A DNA stretch of 36,651 bases, from contig QCNM01000006.1 in assembly GCA_003210115.1 (NCBI GenBank), positions 1 through 36,651 on the forward strand, given 5' to 3'. The notes beneath the pieces are model-generated. The model searched no databases, was not told where the DNA came from, and worked only from the letters and a program-made list of their open reading frames with translations. Source of the DNA: SAR116 cluster bacterium AG-426-A06 (GTDB lineage Bacteria; Pseudomonadota; Alphaproteobacteria; Puniceispirillales; Marisalimonadaceae). The position numbers were made by a program, and so were the translations under genes. Positions 24,080-32,047 of the stretch are shown here, piece by piece (within the stretch, counting starts at the first letter, position 1; every line of letters starts with the position of its first letter).

Positions 24080-25687
24080 GTGAAAGAATTAAATTGTGAT
24101 TATTTAATTGTAGGGGCAGGCGCTGCTGGATGTGTAGTATCAAACAGACTGTCACATAACCCAAATAATAGTGTTATATGTCTTGAAGCAGGTGGAAAAG
24201 ATAACAATTTTTACATCAAGATACCTGCTGGTTTTTCGAAAACTGTTTATGATGATAAAATAAACTGGCCGTATTATACAGAAGAAACAGACAACACTGC
24301 TAATCGAAAAATTAGATTTCCAAGAGGTAAAGTTTTAGGAGGTTCTAGTTCAATAAATGGGCATCTATATGTAAGAGGTCAAGCAAATGATTATGATGGA
24401 TGGGCACAAAAAGGATGCTTAGGATGGAGTTGGTCAGATGTTTTACCCTATTTCATGAAAGCTGAAACCAGACCTGAAGGTAATAAAAATTTTAGAGGCA
24501 AAGAAGGCCCGCTTCATATTTCAGATCTAACCAGCCCTCACCCACTTGCTAAATTATTTATTGAAACAGCACATTCTATAGGTATAAAAAAAAATATGGA
24601 TTACAACTCAGGTGATCAAGAAGGATCTTTTCTGTATCAAACGATGATTAAAAATAGCAAGAGATGGAGCGCTTCAGATGCATATCTAAAACCTATACTT
24701 TTCAAAAAAAATTTTAAATTATTAATTAAAACATACCTTCATAAAATAATTTTTAAAAATAAAAAAATTGAAAGTGTAATAATTAAGCAAGGCTTAAATT
24801 TTAAAAAAATTGTAATTAACAAAGAGTTGATCCTTTCTGCTGGTGCAATAAACACACCTCAAATATTACAAAACAATGGAATTGGCAATCAATTAAAATT
24901 AAAAGAACTGGGCATTGAGTGTATACAGAATATACCCGAAGTAGGACAAAATTTAAAAGATCATTATGCGATACGAATTGCTATGAGAACCAAAAATGTA
25001 AGTACATTTAATACTGAGTCAAAGGGTTTAAGTCTCTTAAAAGAAATTTTTAATTATTATTTTTTTAAAAAAGGTCTTTTGACAAATCCTGTTTCCACTG
25101 CTGGTGTTTTTGCAAAAACAAAAAAAGAATTAAGCTTTCCAGATATACAGATGCTTTTCGCACCAGCAAGTTTTGAAAATGAGAATGCTGGAACTTCAGG
25201 TCTTGAAAAATCAGATGGAATTACTTGTGGGATAACTCAACTTAGACCAAGTAGTAAAGGATATGTGGAAATTAAATCAAATAATATATATGAACCACCA
25301 ATAATTAATCCCAAATACTTAGACAACGATTTTGATAAGGAAACATTAATAAATGGAGTGAAATTAGTTCGGAAAATTTATTCTTCAAAACCACTTTCTG
25401 ATTTTTGTGAAGAAGAAACTATACCAGGAAAACATATTGCTACTGATGATGAAATTATAGATTACGCTAAGAAATTTGGATCCACTGTCTACCATCCAAT
25501 AGGCACTTGTAGAATGGGGAATGATGCTAATTCAGTAGTTGATCTTGACCTAAAAGTTAGAGGGATTAAAAACCTTCGAGTGATAGATGCATCTGTAATG
25601 CCTGAAATGGTCTCTGGAAATACATACGCAGCAACGAATATGATAGCAGAAAAAGGTTCAGAATTAATTTTAAATTCTATTAATTAA
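24080..25687 (+). CDS. GMC-family FAD-dependent oxidoreductase (choline/alcohol dehydrogenase-like)
   Basis: The start is GTG. The FAD dinucleotide motif YLIVGAGAAGCVVSNRLS is near residue 6. The first GMC signature RFPRGKVLGGSSSINGHLYVRGQ is near residue 77, and the second lies around ILSAGAINTPQILQNNGIG. The C-terminus holds the catalytic histidine region YHPIGTCRMGND and the asparagine in SGNTYAATNMIAEK. The enzyme oxidises primary alcohols to aldehydes in the cytoplasm or on the inner membrane. At 535 residues the length matches BetA-like enzymes. No betB or glycine-betaine transporter is adjacent, so choline is not assured. It is cotranscribed with the dioxygenase. Confidence 0.9.
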   Translation: MKELNCDYLIVGAGAAGCVVSNRLSHNPNNSVICLEAGGKDNNFYIKIPAGFSKTVYDDKINWPYYTEETDNTANRKIRFPRGKVLGGSSSINGHLYVRGQANDYDGWAQKGCLGWSWSDVLPYFMKAETRPEGNKNFRGKEGPLHISDLTSPHPLAKLFIETAHSIGIKKNMDYNSGDQEGSFLYQTMIKNSKRWSASDAYLKPILFKKNFKLLIKTYLHKIIFKNKKIESVIIKQGLNFKKIVINKELILSAGAINTPQILQNNGIGNQLKLKELGIECIQNIPEVGQNLKDHYAIRIAMRTKNVSTFNTESKGLSLLKEIFNYYFFKKGLLTNPVSTAGVFAKTKKELSFPDIQMLFAPASFENENAGTSGLEKSDGITCGITQLRPSSKGYVEIKSNNIYEPPIINPKYLDNDFDKETLINGVKLVRKIYSSKPLSDFCEEETIPGKHIATDDEIIDYAKKFGSTVYHPIGTCRMGNDANSVVDLDLKVRGIKNLRVIDASVMPEMVSGNTYAATNMIAEKGSELILNSIN

Positions 25688-25706
25688 ATTAAAACTTTAT
25701 TTTATT

Positions 25707-25734
25707 TTGACTAATTAATTTAAAATTTTATAAA
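25707..25734 (+). promoter_or_regulatory. candidate sigma-70 promoter for the sodium channel gene
   Basis: TTGACT (25707-25712) and TATAAA (25729-25734) are spaced by 16 bases, each matching the consensus at five of six positions. The channel ATG at 25751 follows closely. In such AT-rich DNA chance matches are common. Confidence 0.4.
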
Positions 25735-25750
25735 TAAAGATGTTAATATC

Positions 25751-26542
25751 ATGCGATTTTCTAAATTATTAAAAAGCTTTATAGAATCGAAAATTATCAA
25801 TGTTTTCATAACATTAGTAATATTAATTAATGCAATAACACTCGGCCTTGAAACAAGTGAAAAATTAGTTTCCAAATTTGGTATTATTTTAGCTTATATA
25901 GATAAGATAGCCTTATCAATCTTTGTAATTGAATTGTCAATAAAATTATTTGTATATAGAATAAATTTTTTTAAAAGTGGTTGGAATATTTTTGATTTTA
26001 TCATTGTGACAATTGCTCTTATTCCTTCTTCAGGTCCATTATCTATATTAAGAGCATTTAGAATTTTTCGTGCTCTTCGACTATTATCTATGATCCCTTC
26101 AATGAAAAAAGTTATTCAAGCAATGTTTTATGCTATACCAGGCATTGCCTCAGTAGGTACGATAATACTTTTGATTTTCTATATATCAGCAGTTCTTGTT
26201 ACAAATTTTTTTGGTAACAAATTTGAAGATTGGTTTGGAACTATTGGTGATTCAATGTACTCACTTTTCCAAATTATGACCCTAGAAAGCTGGTCAATGG
26301 GAATTGTTAGACCTGTAATGGAAGAATATCCTTATGCTTGGGCTTTTTTTGTACCATTTATATTAATAACAACTTTTGCAGTTTTGAACTTATTTATAGG
26401 CATAATTGTTGATGCAATGCAAAATCAAACAATTGAAGATAAAAATAAAAATAGTCAAAACTCTGAATTAAATTTAGAGAATAAAGTTTTGTCTATAGAA
26501 AATGAACTTAAAGAGATAAAGGAAATTCTCAAAAAAAAATAA
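25751..26542 (+). CDS. bacterial voltage-gated sodium channel (NaChBac/NavAb type)
   Basis: This is a single six-helix subunit of 263 residues, forming homotetramers. Visible parts are S1 (IINVFITLVILINAITLGL), S2 with IELSIKLFVY, and S3 (NIFDFIIVTIALIP). S4 is SILRAFRIFRALRLLSM, with arginines every third residue at 101, 104, 107 and 110. The pore loop filter TLESWSM (177-183) contains the TLESWS of NaChBac and NavAb, diagnostic of sodium selectivity. S6 is FILITTFAVLNLFIGIIVDAMQ. The C-terminal tail ends in a coiled coil (ENKVLSIENELKEIKEIL), as in BacNav channels. It may couple membrane potential and sodium entry to motility or pH homeostasis. Confidence 0.93.
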   Translation: MRFSKLLKSFIESKIINVFITLVILINAITLGLETSEKLVSKFGIILAYIDKIALSIFVIELSIKLFVYRINFFKSGWNIFDFIIVTIALIPSSGPLSILRAFRIFRALRLLSMIPSMKKVIQAMFYAIPGIASVGTIILLIFYISAVLVTNFFGNKFEDWFGTIGDSMYSLFQIMTLESWSMGIVRPVMEEYPYAWAFFVPFILITTFAVLNLFIGIIVDAMQNQTIEDKNKNSQNSELNLENKVLSIENELKEIKEILKKK

Positions 26543-26633
26543 TCTCAAATTTCAATAAGTTTTTTTTAATTTAAACTTTAATTGTCATTTTATAAGAATT
26601 TTTTTAATATTATATTTATTGAATGAGGTTGAT

Positions 26634-28169
26634 ATGCTTGATCATCTAGGACAGTTGCCAAGTCTCGCTGCAAAAAATTTTGGTAATAAGGAAGCTTTGA
26701 GTTTTGAAAATCGTTCATTTTCTTTTTTAGAAATAAACTCTTTAGTTGAAAATTTAGCATCGAATTTAAAAAATCTTAGAATAAAGGAAAAAGATGTAAT
26801 TACATTATATGCTTCTAATTGTTGGGAATGGATTATTAGTTATTTTGGAGTCGCAAGAGTTGGCGCTGTAATAAACCCAGTTAATACGATGTTAACGCCA
26901 ACTGAAATAAAATATGTAGTTAATGATTGTAAAGCAAAAGCTATTATAACCTCTTCAGAAAAAGTGTCTCAGATAATTGATTTAAAAAAAGAAGGTAAAA
27001 TTAATTTTATAATTTCTTTTGGTGAAACTGTCCAAGAATCAATATCTTTTAACGATTTAATTAATAACAATATGTCTCAAATTGATATGCCTAATGTATC
27101 ATCAAACGATCTTTCTACAATAGGATATACATCTGGTACAACAGGTCATCCAAAAGGAGCAATGCAATCTCATAGAGCCGTGATTTTGAATGGATCTATG
27201 ACTAGTCAGATGCATATGCGAAATGAAAAAGACATTGTCGTAAGTGCTTTACCCTGTCCTCACGTTTATGGAAACGTTGTTATGACAGGTATGATGATGT
27301 TTGGGACAAAGTTAGTACTTCACAAAGTTTTTGATGCCCCTTCAATCTTTAAAGATATTGAAAAACATAAAGCAACGATTTTTGATGGAGTTCCAACGAT
27401 GTTTATGTACATGATTGATCATCCTGATTTTGAAAAAGCAAATTTAAAAAGCTTAACAAGGTGTTATGTTGGTGGGCAAACAATGCCAGTAGCAATCATG
27501 GAAAATGTAGAAAAAAAATTTAAAGTTCCTCTAATTGAATTGTGGGGAATGACAGAAATTGCTGGTCTTGGTTCAACACATCCACTTTATGGAAAAAATA
27601 AGCATGGATCAATTGGTTGTGCTTTACCATTTTGTGAACTTAAAATAGTTGATGTAGATAATGTAAAAAAGACTATGCCTATAGGTGAAGTAGGAGAACT
27701 TATGGTTAAAGGCCCTATAACTATGATGGGATATTTTGGAGATAATAAAAGAACAAAAGAAACATTAGAACATGATGGATGGCTTCATTCTGGTGATCTA
27801 GCAAAAATGGACGAAGACGGTTATTATTATATAGTAGATAGAAAAAAAGATATGATACTTACTGCTGGTTACAATGTTTATCCTGCAGAAATAGAAAGAG
27901 TATTAGCTAAACATCCAAGTGTATCAATAGCTGCTGTAGGAAAAGAAGATGATAAACTAAAAGGAGAAATAGCTAAAGCATATATAGTTTTAAAAGAAAA
28001 TTTTAAAGCCAGTGAAGATGAATTAATTAACTTTTGTCGTGAACACTTAGCAGCATATAAATGTCCTAGAAAAGTAATATTTGTTGATGATGTTCCCAAA
28101 ACAAGCTCTGGGAAAATTATGAGAAGAGAACTAAATAAACTTGATAAATTAACTATTAAGAAAAATTAG
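26634..28169 (+). CDS. acyl-CoA synthetase (AMP-binding, ANL superfamily)
   Basis: The ORF track start (TTG 26619) is unlikely. GAGG at 26625-26628 sits 5 bases before the ATG at 26634 (MLDHLGQLPSLAAKNFG), giving 511 residues. The adenylation motif YTSGTTGHPKGA is near residue 165. The A5-like LWGMTEIAGLG, the hinge HSGDLAKMDEDGYYYIVDRKKDMI and the C-terminal SSGKIMRREL with the catalytic lysine are all present. The enzyme activates a carboxylic acid to its CoA ester via an acyl-adenylate. It resembles medium/long-chain or branched acid ligases. The chain length cannot be told from sequence alone. The 3' end overlaps, tail to tail, the small coiled-coil gene by 14 bases. Confidence 0.92.
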   Translation: MLDHLGQLPSLAAKNFGNKEALSFENRSFSFLEINSLVENLASNLKNLRIKEKDVITLYASNCWEWIISYFGVARVGAVINPVNTMLTPTEIKYVVNDCKAKAIITSSEKVSQIIDLKKEGKINFIISFGETVQESISFNDLINNNMSQIDMPNVSSNDLSTIGYTSGTTGHPKGAMQSHRAVILNGSMTSQMHMRNEKDIVVSALPCPHVYGNVVMTGMMMFGTKLVLHKVFDAPSIFKDIEKHKATIFDGVPTMFMYMIDHPDFEKANLKSLTRCYVGGQTMPVAIMENVEKKFKVPLIELWGMTEIAGLGSTHPLYGKNKHGSIGCALPFCELKIVDVDNVKKTMPIGEVGELMVKGPITMMGYFGDNKRTKETLEHDGWLHSGDLAKMDEDGYYYIVDRKKDMILTAGYNVYPAEIERVLAKHPSVSIAAVGKEDDKLKGEIAKAYIVLKENFKASEDELINFCREHLAAYKCPRKVIFVDDVPKTSSGKIMRRELNKLDKLTIKKN

Positions 28170-28311
28170 TTTTTTTTTGAGTTTTTTTAAATTTGATTAA
28201 AATTTCTTCAAGATATTTTTTTGTTTCACTCAATTCGTTTTTTAACTTTTTATTTTGCTCTCTTAAAAAATAGTTTTCTCTTCTTAACCATTCTACTTGA
28301 TCAATTTGCAT
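28156..28311 (-). CDS. small coiled-coil protein (51 aa)
   Basis: The ORF track extends this to 28386, but the first 25 residues (MGSKQCPWVPL...) come from the decayed tRNA-like sequence. AAAGGTG lies 8 bases before the ATG at 28311, giving MQIDQVEWLRRENYFLREQNKKL... as the start. The whole product is one charged helix with a heptad pattern (LRREN, LREQN, LKNELSETKKYLEEI). The family is not recognised. The convergent acyl-CoA synthetase overlaps the last 14 bases. Confidence 0.6.
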   Translation of the reverse strand: MQIDQVEWLRRENYFLREQNKKLKNELSETKKYLEEILIKFKKTQKKTNFS

Positions 28312-28355
28312 CAAAATTTCACCTTTAAAGAATTTGTAATTATATAATGAAAATA

Positions 28356-28432
28356 GTGGTACCCAGGGGCACTGTTTTGAACCCACATAAGGATTTTCAG
28401 TCTTCTGCTACACTACAAAATTTCACTACCAT
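28356..28432 (-). pseudogene. decayed partial copy of tRNA-Phe(GAA), likely attachment-site remnant
   Basis: Read on the minus strand, the sequence contains GAAGACTGAAAATCC (anticodon arm with GAA). Further on it contains GGTTCAAAA in place of the T-loop, and it ends CCCCTGGGTACCAC. It parallels the intact tRNA-Phe at 31172-31247. The 15 bases at 28356-28370 match 31171-31185 with one difference. The 20 bases at 28390-28409 match 31206-31225 with one difference. The 5' acceptor strand and D-arm are lost, and the T-stem no longer pairs. Only the 3' portion is conserved, as in an integration duplicate. Confidence 0.72.
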
Positions 28433-28582
28433 AACACTATCTTATAACTTTATAAATTTCAATATTCATACCTTAGTAAAAACGGTGATTAAAAAATAGC
28501 AAGTTTTCGAAAAAGATATGGCATGTGGGAAAAATTAATTTTAAGATCTTAAATATTCCTTTTATTATGAATAAATTTATAT

Positions 28583-29290
28583 TTAAGCTGTTTTATAGGC
28601 AGGAATTTTTATATTGGAAGTTAATTCCAGTGCTTCTTCAATTCTTGAACACATGATAAAATCTTCTTCATATTTTATTAACATTCCTGCAAGTGCACTC
28701 ACCTCAACTAATTCCATATTACCTGGAAACAAACCTTTAAAACCCTTATTTCTGTTTTTAACGTAAGTTTCTCTTTTCCAGCCCATGCAACTGTATACAT
28801 ATCTTTGTATAGGCGTGAGATTTTGTGTCATTTCAAAAGGATTATTCCGATTAAAATTTAAAGGATTATTTTCAATGCAACAATGTTGATATAAAGTATT
28901 TATTGCCATTACGGAGTCTACTCCTTGTTCATTCAATCTAAGACCACAGTTTTTAATATCTTGAATTGATTGTAAAGGACTTACACTATTAACCCACAAA
29001 ATAGATTCACAAGAAGAAAATTCTTTAAAGAAATAGTCGACGACTACATCAGTCGTTGCTTTATCTCCTGCTAAATTACGAGTTCTAGATAAAAATTTTA
29101 CTTTATTACAGTTTACTAGTCCTTTAAAATAAGCATCATCGCTACTTATAATAATTTCGTCAAAAATATCAGAAGCTAAACATTTATCTCTTGCAACTTC
29201 AACCAAGTTTCTAGAATTAAAAGACTTATAATTTTTTTTTGGCAAACGTTTGCTCCCAGATCTTACAGGTATTACAGCAATTTTACTCAT
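28583..29290 (-). CDS. CMP-sugar (acylneuraminate-type) cytidylyltransferase
   Basis: The nucleotide-binding N-terminus is IAVIPVRSGSKRLPKKNYKSF, the NeuA/PseF signature (IPAR.GSKR.P.KN). DEIIISSDD and RTRNLAGDKATTDVVVDYF follow, and WVNSVSPLQSIQDIKNC matches the 'P.SP.R...DI' region. The enzyme activates a nonulosonic acid such as pseudaminic, legionaminic or sialic acid with CTP. The start is set by GGAG before an ATGA overlap with the upstream stop, at 29290 (MSKIAV) rather than 29302. The product has 235 residues. The genes for making the sugar (neuB/pseI and others) are not in the window. Together with the TPR glycosyltransferase it suggests flagellin or surface glycosylation. Confidence 0.82.
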   Translation of the reverse strand: MSKIAVIPVRSGSKRLPKKNYKSFNSRNLVEVARDKCLASDIFDEIIISSDDAYFKGLVNCNKVKFLSRTRNLAGDKATTDVVVDYFFKEFSSCESILWVNSVSPLQSIQDIKNCGLRLNEQGVDSVMAINTLYQHCCIENNPLNFNRNNPFEMTQNLTPIQRYVYSCMGWKRETYVKNRNKGFKGLFPGNMELVEVSALAGMLIKYEEDFIMCSRIEEALELTSNIKIPAYKTA

Positions 29291-31056
29291 CGAAAACTCC
29301 AATTTTTTGCTAATTCAGATACATCCTCTGCAATATTACAAAATATGTTTTCCCAAGATTCATAAAAATCTCTTTCGAAGATATCTGCTGAAGAAGTGAC
29401 AGGGTTATACAAAATATTACTCCATGGGCTTTGACGCCAATTAGCAAGCTTAGTCAATGTCCCTACCGAAGAAGAAATTAATGGTACTGTAGTTTTAGTA
29501 GAAACAACAACATCAAGAGCACCGCAAAGTGCTGCCACATCATCTATATTATCAAAATGATCCAAGTCGTCAAAATTATGAACTAATATTCCAAATTCAT
29601 TTTCAATTTTAGATAAGTCTTCAGAAAAATCTTTATTTTGTAGATTTATAAAAATAACGTTTGGAATTTTAAATAATGGATAAAATTCAGATAATTTAGC
29701 ATAATTTTGAAGTCTTTTACTTGACATATCTGAACTTTTCCAACTAATTCCCACGTAATAACCATTACCAAGAGAATTCAAACGCTTTTTCCAAAAATTT
29801 ACTCTCATTGGGTCTGGAATAAGAAATGAGGATAATTTTTTATTTGATAAAATATCTTTAATAAAATATTTATAAAGACTTCCCATTGGTAAATGGAAAT
29901 CAAAATCTTTTCTTTCTAAATCTTGACTTCTGTCTTGAGACTTAACCTCAATATTTTGAAATGATCTTTTCATCAAAGGTACTAACTTGTCTTGGCATTC
30001 AAAAATGCAATGCTCAACTTTTGAAGAAATATAAGGTAAGCAAGATGACCAATTAATAGTGTCTCCAATCCCTTGTTCACACCAAATAAGAATTTTTTTT
30101 CCATTCAATCTTTTTTTTCCGTCCCAACAAGGTTGTAAAAAATTTCGTTTTCGTAAAGAAAGTTTTTTAGTTTTCCAACGCCATTCATGTTCATTAAGTC
30201 CTTCCTTTAGTCTTCCACTATTAAGAAATGCAAAACCTAAATTTTGATGTGCTTCAGCATTGTCAGGTTTAAGTGAAATAGATTTTTTAAAAGCATTTAT
30301 AGCCTCTTCTAACTTACCTTGATCTTGGAGAGCATTCCCCAAATTATAATAAGTATTTGCATGATTAGGTCTTAATAATAATGATTTATTGTAAGACACT
30401 ACAGCCTGTTCATATTCTCCTTTATCTTTAAAGACAACTCCCATGTTGTAATATGCATCAGCATATTTAGGATTTAAAGAAATTGCTTTTTTATAGGCAT
30501 GTAAAGATTCTGAAAACTGACCTAAATCGTGAAAAATATTTCCCATATTATTATATGTTGCAGCACAATTTGGCTCAAGTGAAATTACTTTATCAAAAAT
30601 TTCAATAGCTTCTTTTAATTTACCTTGTTCTTTTAAAACTACACCTAAGTTGTTCAAACCATTTAAATAATTGGGGTTTAATCTTATAACTTTTTTTAGA
30701 ACTTCAGATGCCTTTTCATATTGACCTAAACCTATATTTGCTGCACCCATAATATTCCAAACTATAAATTCATTAGGGTATTTTTTTAAAAAATTTTCTG
30801 CTTCTTGAACAACCTCAGAAAAGTGCCTTTGATTATAAAGGTTTGTCAATTTATTAATAATTTCTTCAAGCAAATGTTGAGGTGTTTTATTCTGTTTAAG
30901 CAAATCTAAATCAGAAATGTTTTCTTGAAAGCTCTCACTTTTAGAGAAATTTTGTAGAACTTTTTGATACAATTCAATAGCTTCAGTAATTTCTCCATTT
31001 TTAGTGTGAAATTTAGCTTTCGTGAGAATATTATCAAGAGATTTTCTTTCTAACAT
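29287..31056 (-). CDS. TPR-repeat protein with C-terminal glycosyltransferase-like domain
   Basis: The start is moved to the ATG at 31056 (MLERKSLDNIL), which has AGAGG 8 bases upstream. The track start is a TTG 39 bases further out. An N-terminal helical part is followed by about six canonical 34-residue TPRs (for example GNIFHDLGQFSESLHAYKK and GNALQDQGKLEEAINAFKK). From about residue 320 a domain begins with KKILIWCEQGIGDTINWSSCLPYI, matching the E/GQG.GDT.QF.R..P segment of TPR-linked, GT9-like glycosyltransferases. It ends with a VVSTKTTVPLISSSVGT loop and a WR...W..N.L motif. Such proteins often glycosylate flagellin or surface proteins. It is coupled to the cytidylyltransferase by an ATGA overlap. 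Confidence 0.83.
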   Translation of the reverse strand: MLERKSLDNILTKAKFHTKNGEITEAIELYQKVLQNFSKSESFQENISDLDLLKQNKTPQHLLEEIINKLTNLYNQRHFSEVVQEAENFLKKYPNEFIVWNIMGAANIGLGQYEKASEVLKKVIRLNPNYLNGLNNLGVVLKEQGKLKEAIEIFDKVISLEPNCAATYNNMGNIFHDLGQFSESLHAYKKAISLNPKYADAYYNMGVVFKDKGEYEQAVVSYNKSLLLRPNHANTYYNLGNALQDQGKLEEAINAFKKSISLKPDNAEAHQNLGFAFLNSGRLKEGLNEHEWRWKTKKLSLRKRNFLQPCWDGKKRLNGKKILIWCEQGIGDTINWSSCLPYISSKVEHCIFECQDKLVPLMKRSFQNIEVKSQDRSQDLERKDFDFHLPMGSLYKYFIKDILSNKKLSSFLIPDPMRVNFWKKRLNSLGNGYYVGISWKSSDMSSKRLQNYAKLSEFYPLFKIPNVIFINLQNKDFSEDLSKIENEFGILVHNFDDLDHFDNIDDVAALCGALDVVVSTKTTVPLISSSVGTLTKLANWRQSPWSNILYNPVTSSADIFERDFYESWENIFCNIAEDVSELAKNWSFR

Positions 31057-31171
31057 TGTGTTTAGCCTCTGAGATTGTATATAATTTTTTAGCAATAACT
31101 ATGCCAAGAAAAATTAAATCACTTGCACTACAAATAGATAAAAAATACTACAAAATTATCCTGAAAAGAAG

Positions 31172-31247
31172 TGGTGCCCAGGGGCGGATTCGAACCACCG
31201 ACACGAGGATTTTCAGTCCTCTGCTCTACCTACTGAGCTACCTGGGC
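31172..31247 (-). tRNA. tRNA-Phe (anticodon GAA)
   Basis: The minus-strand sequence folds as a complete 76-base cloverleaf. The acceptor is GCCCAGG/CCTGGGC, the D-arm GCTC...GAGC, and the anticodon stem GAGGA/TCCTC has loop CTGAAAA (GAA). The T-arm is GGTGG TTCGAAT CCGCC. The discriminator A and an encoded CCA are present. Its 3' end faces the two-gene glycosylation island. Confidence 0.97.
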
Positions 31248-31299
31248 ATTATAATAATCTATACATATATCAAGTTAAATTGTCTACTATAGAAAAGAA

Positions 31300-31449
31300 T
31301 TAATTGTCAAAATCTATGTCTTTAGATATAACATATTTATTATCCAACCATTTAAATAAGTCTATTTTACTGCATTTATCTGAACAAAATGGGAAATGTT
31401 TATCTTTTTTATCAATTTCTTTTTTACAATTAATACAGCTACTTTTCAT
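31300..31449 (-). CDS. yacG: DNA gyrase inhibitor YacG (zinc-binding), missed by ORF track
   Basis: The minus-strand ORF of 49 codons reads MKSSCINCKKEIDKKDKHF... then PFCSDKCSKIDLFKWLD. The four zinc ligands are C5, C8, C22 and C26 (CxxC...FCSxxC), followed by the family's D-L-x-x-W signature. YacG binds GyrB and restrains gyrase. The start overlaps the end of maf by 11 bases, the maf-yacG arrangement common in alphaproteobacteria. At 49 residues it is slightly shorter than typical (60-65). Confidence 0.9.
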   Translation of the reverse strand: MKSSCINCKKEIDKKDKHFPFCSDKCSKIDLFKWLDNKYVISKDIDFDN

Positions 31450-32035
31450 TAAAATATCCGAATGAGTTAAGTGATCCATAAACTTGATTTAAAGGTAATC
31501 CAACAATATTAGTATATGAGCCAGAAATAAACTGAATAAATTTTTCTGCAGATCCTTGAATCCCATATGCTCCAGCCTTTCCTTTCCATTCATTTGATTT
31601 GATGTAAAATTTAATTTCATTTTCGGTTAATCTTTTCATTTTTACTATTGAAGTTACAACTCTTAAAGAATCTATTTTATCTTTACAATATAAATTAAAA
31701 GCTGTTGAAACTCTATGCCTTCTTCCTGATAAAAGCTCTAAGAATTTAATTGCTTTTGATTGTTCGTTAGTTTTGTCAATAATTCTTCTCCCAACATATG
31801 CAACTGTATCTGCAGTCAAAATCAAATCATTTGGAAATTTTTTTTTGACCACATCCATTTTCTCCTTAGCCATTCTTTTCACATATAAAATTGGAAGTTC
31901 TTTTTTGTGAGGGTTTTCATTAATTTCAGGTTTAAAAATTTCGTTTGGATAAAAATTTATCTGTTTTAATAATTCTAGTCTTCTTGGAGAAGAGGAACCT
32001 AAAATAAACTTCATCTTTTTGTTATTAGACAACAT
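31439..32035 (-). CDS. maf: Maf family nucleoside triphosphate pyrophosphatase
   Basis: Maf proteins hydrolyse non-canonical or excess nucleoside triphosphates to monophosphates. The N-terminal FILGSSSPRRLELLKQI is the signature (LASxSPRR..LL). Next come the PILYVKRMAKEK helix, NDLILTADTVAYVGRRI (catalytic aspartate, 'aDTvv'), LSGRRHRVSTAFNLY, and WKGKAGAYGIQGSAEKFI (the 'GKAGAYGIQG' motif). All core residues are present in 198 residues. It lies 12 bases after infA, as in many alphaproteobacteria, and overlaps yacG. Confidence 0.93.
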   Translation of the reverse strand: MLSNNKKMKFILGSSSPRRLELLKQINFYPNEIFKPEINENPHKKELPILYVKRMAKEKMDVVKKKFPNDLILTADTVAYVGRRIIDKTNEQSKAIKFLELLSGRRHRVSTAFNLYCKDKIDSLRVVTSIVKMKRLTENEIKFYIKSNEWKGKAGAYGIQGSAEKFIQFISGSYTNIVGLPLNQVYGSLNSFGYFNEK

Positions 32036-32047
32036 TATTGTGTTGGT

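Noticed and set aside
28312-28386. N-terminal 25 residues of the track ORF 28156..28386
   Set aside because: They are translated from the tRNA relic; a Shine-Dalgarno and ATG at 28311 give a better start.
28356-28432. A second functional tRNA-Phe
   Set aside because: The 5' acceptor strand is missing and the T-stem does not pair.
31056-31292. Plus-strand 78-aa ORF of the track
   Set aside because: It runs through tRNA-Phe in antisense (the RIRTTDTRIFS peptide is a typical translated-tRNA artefact) and starts inside the TPR gene.
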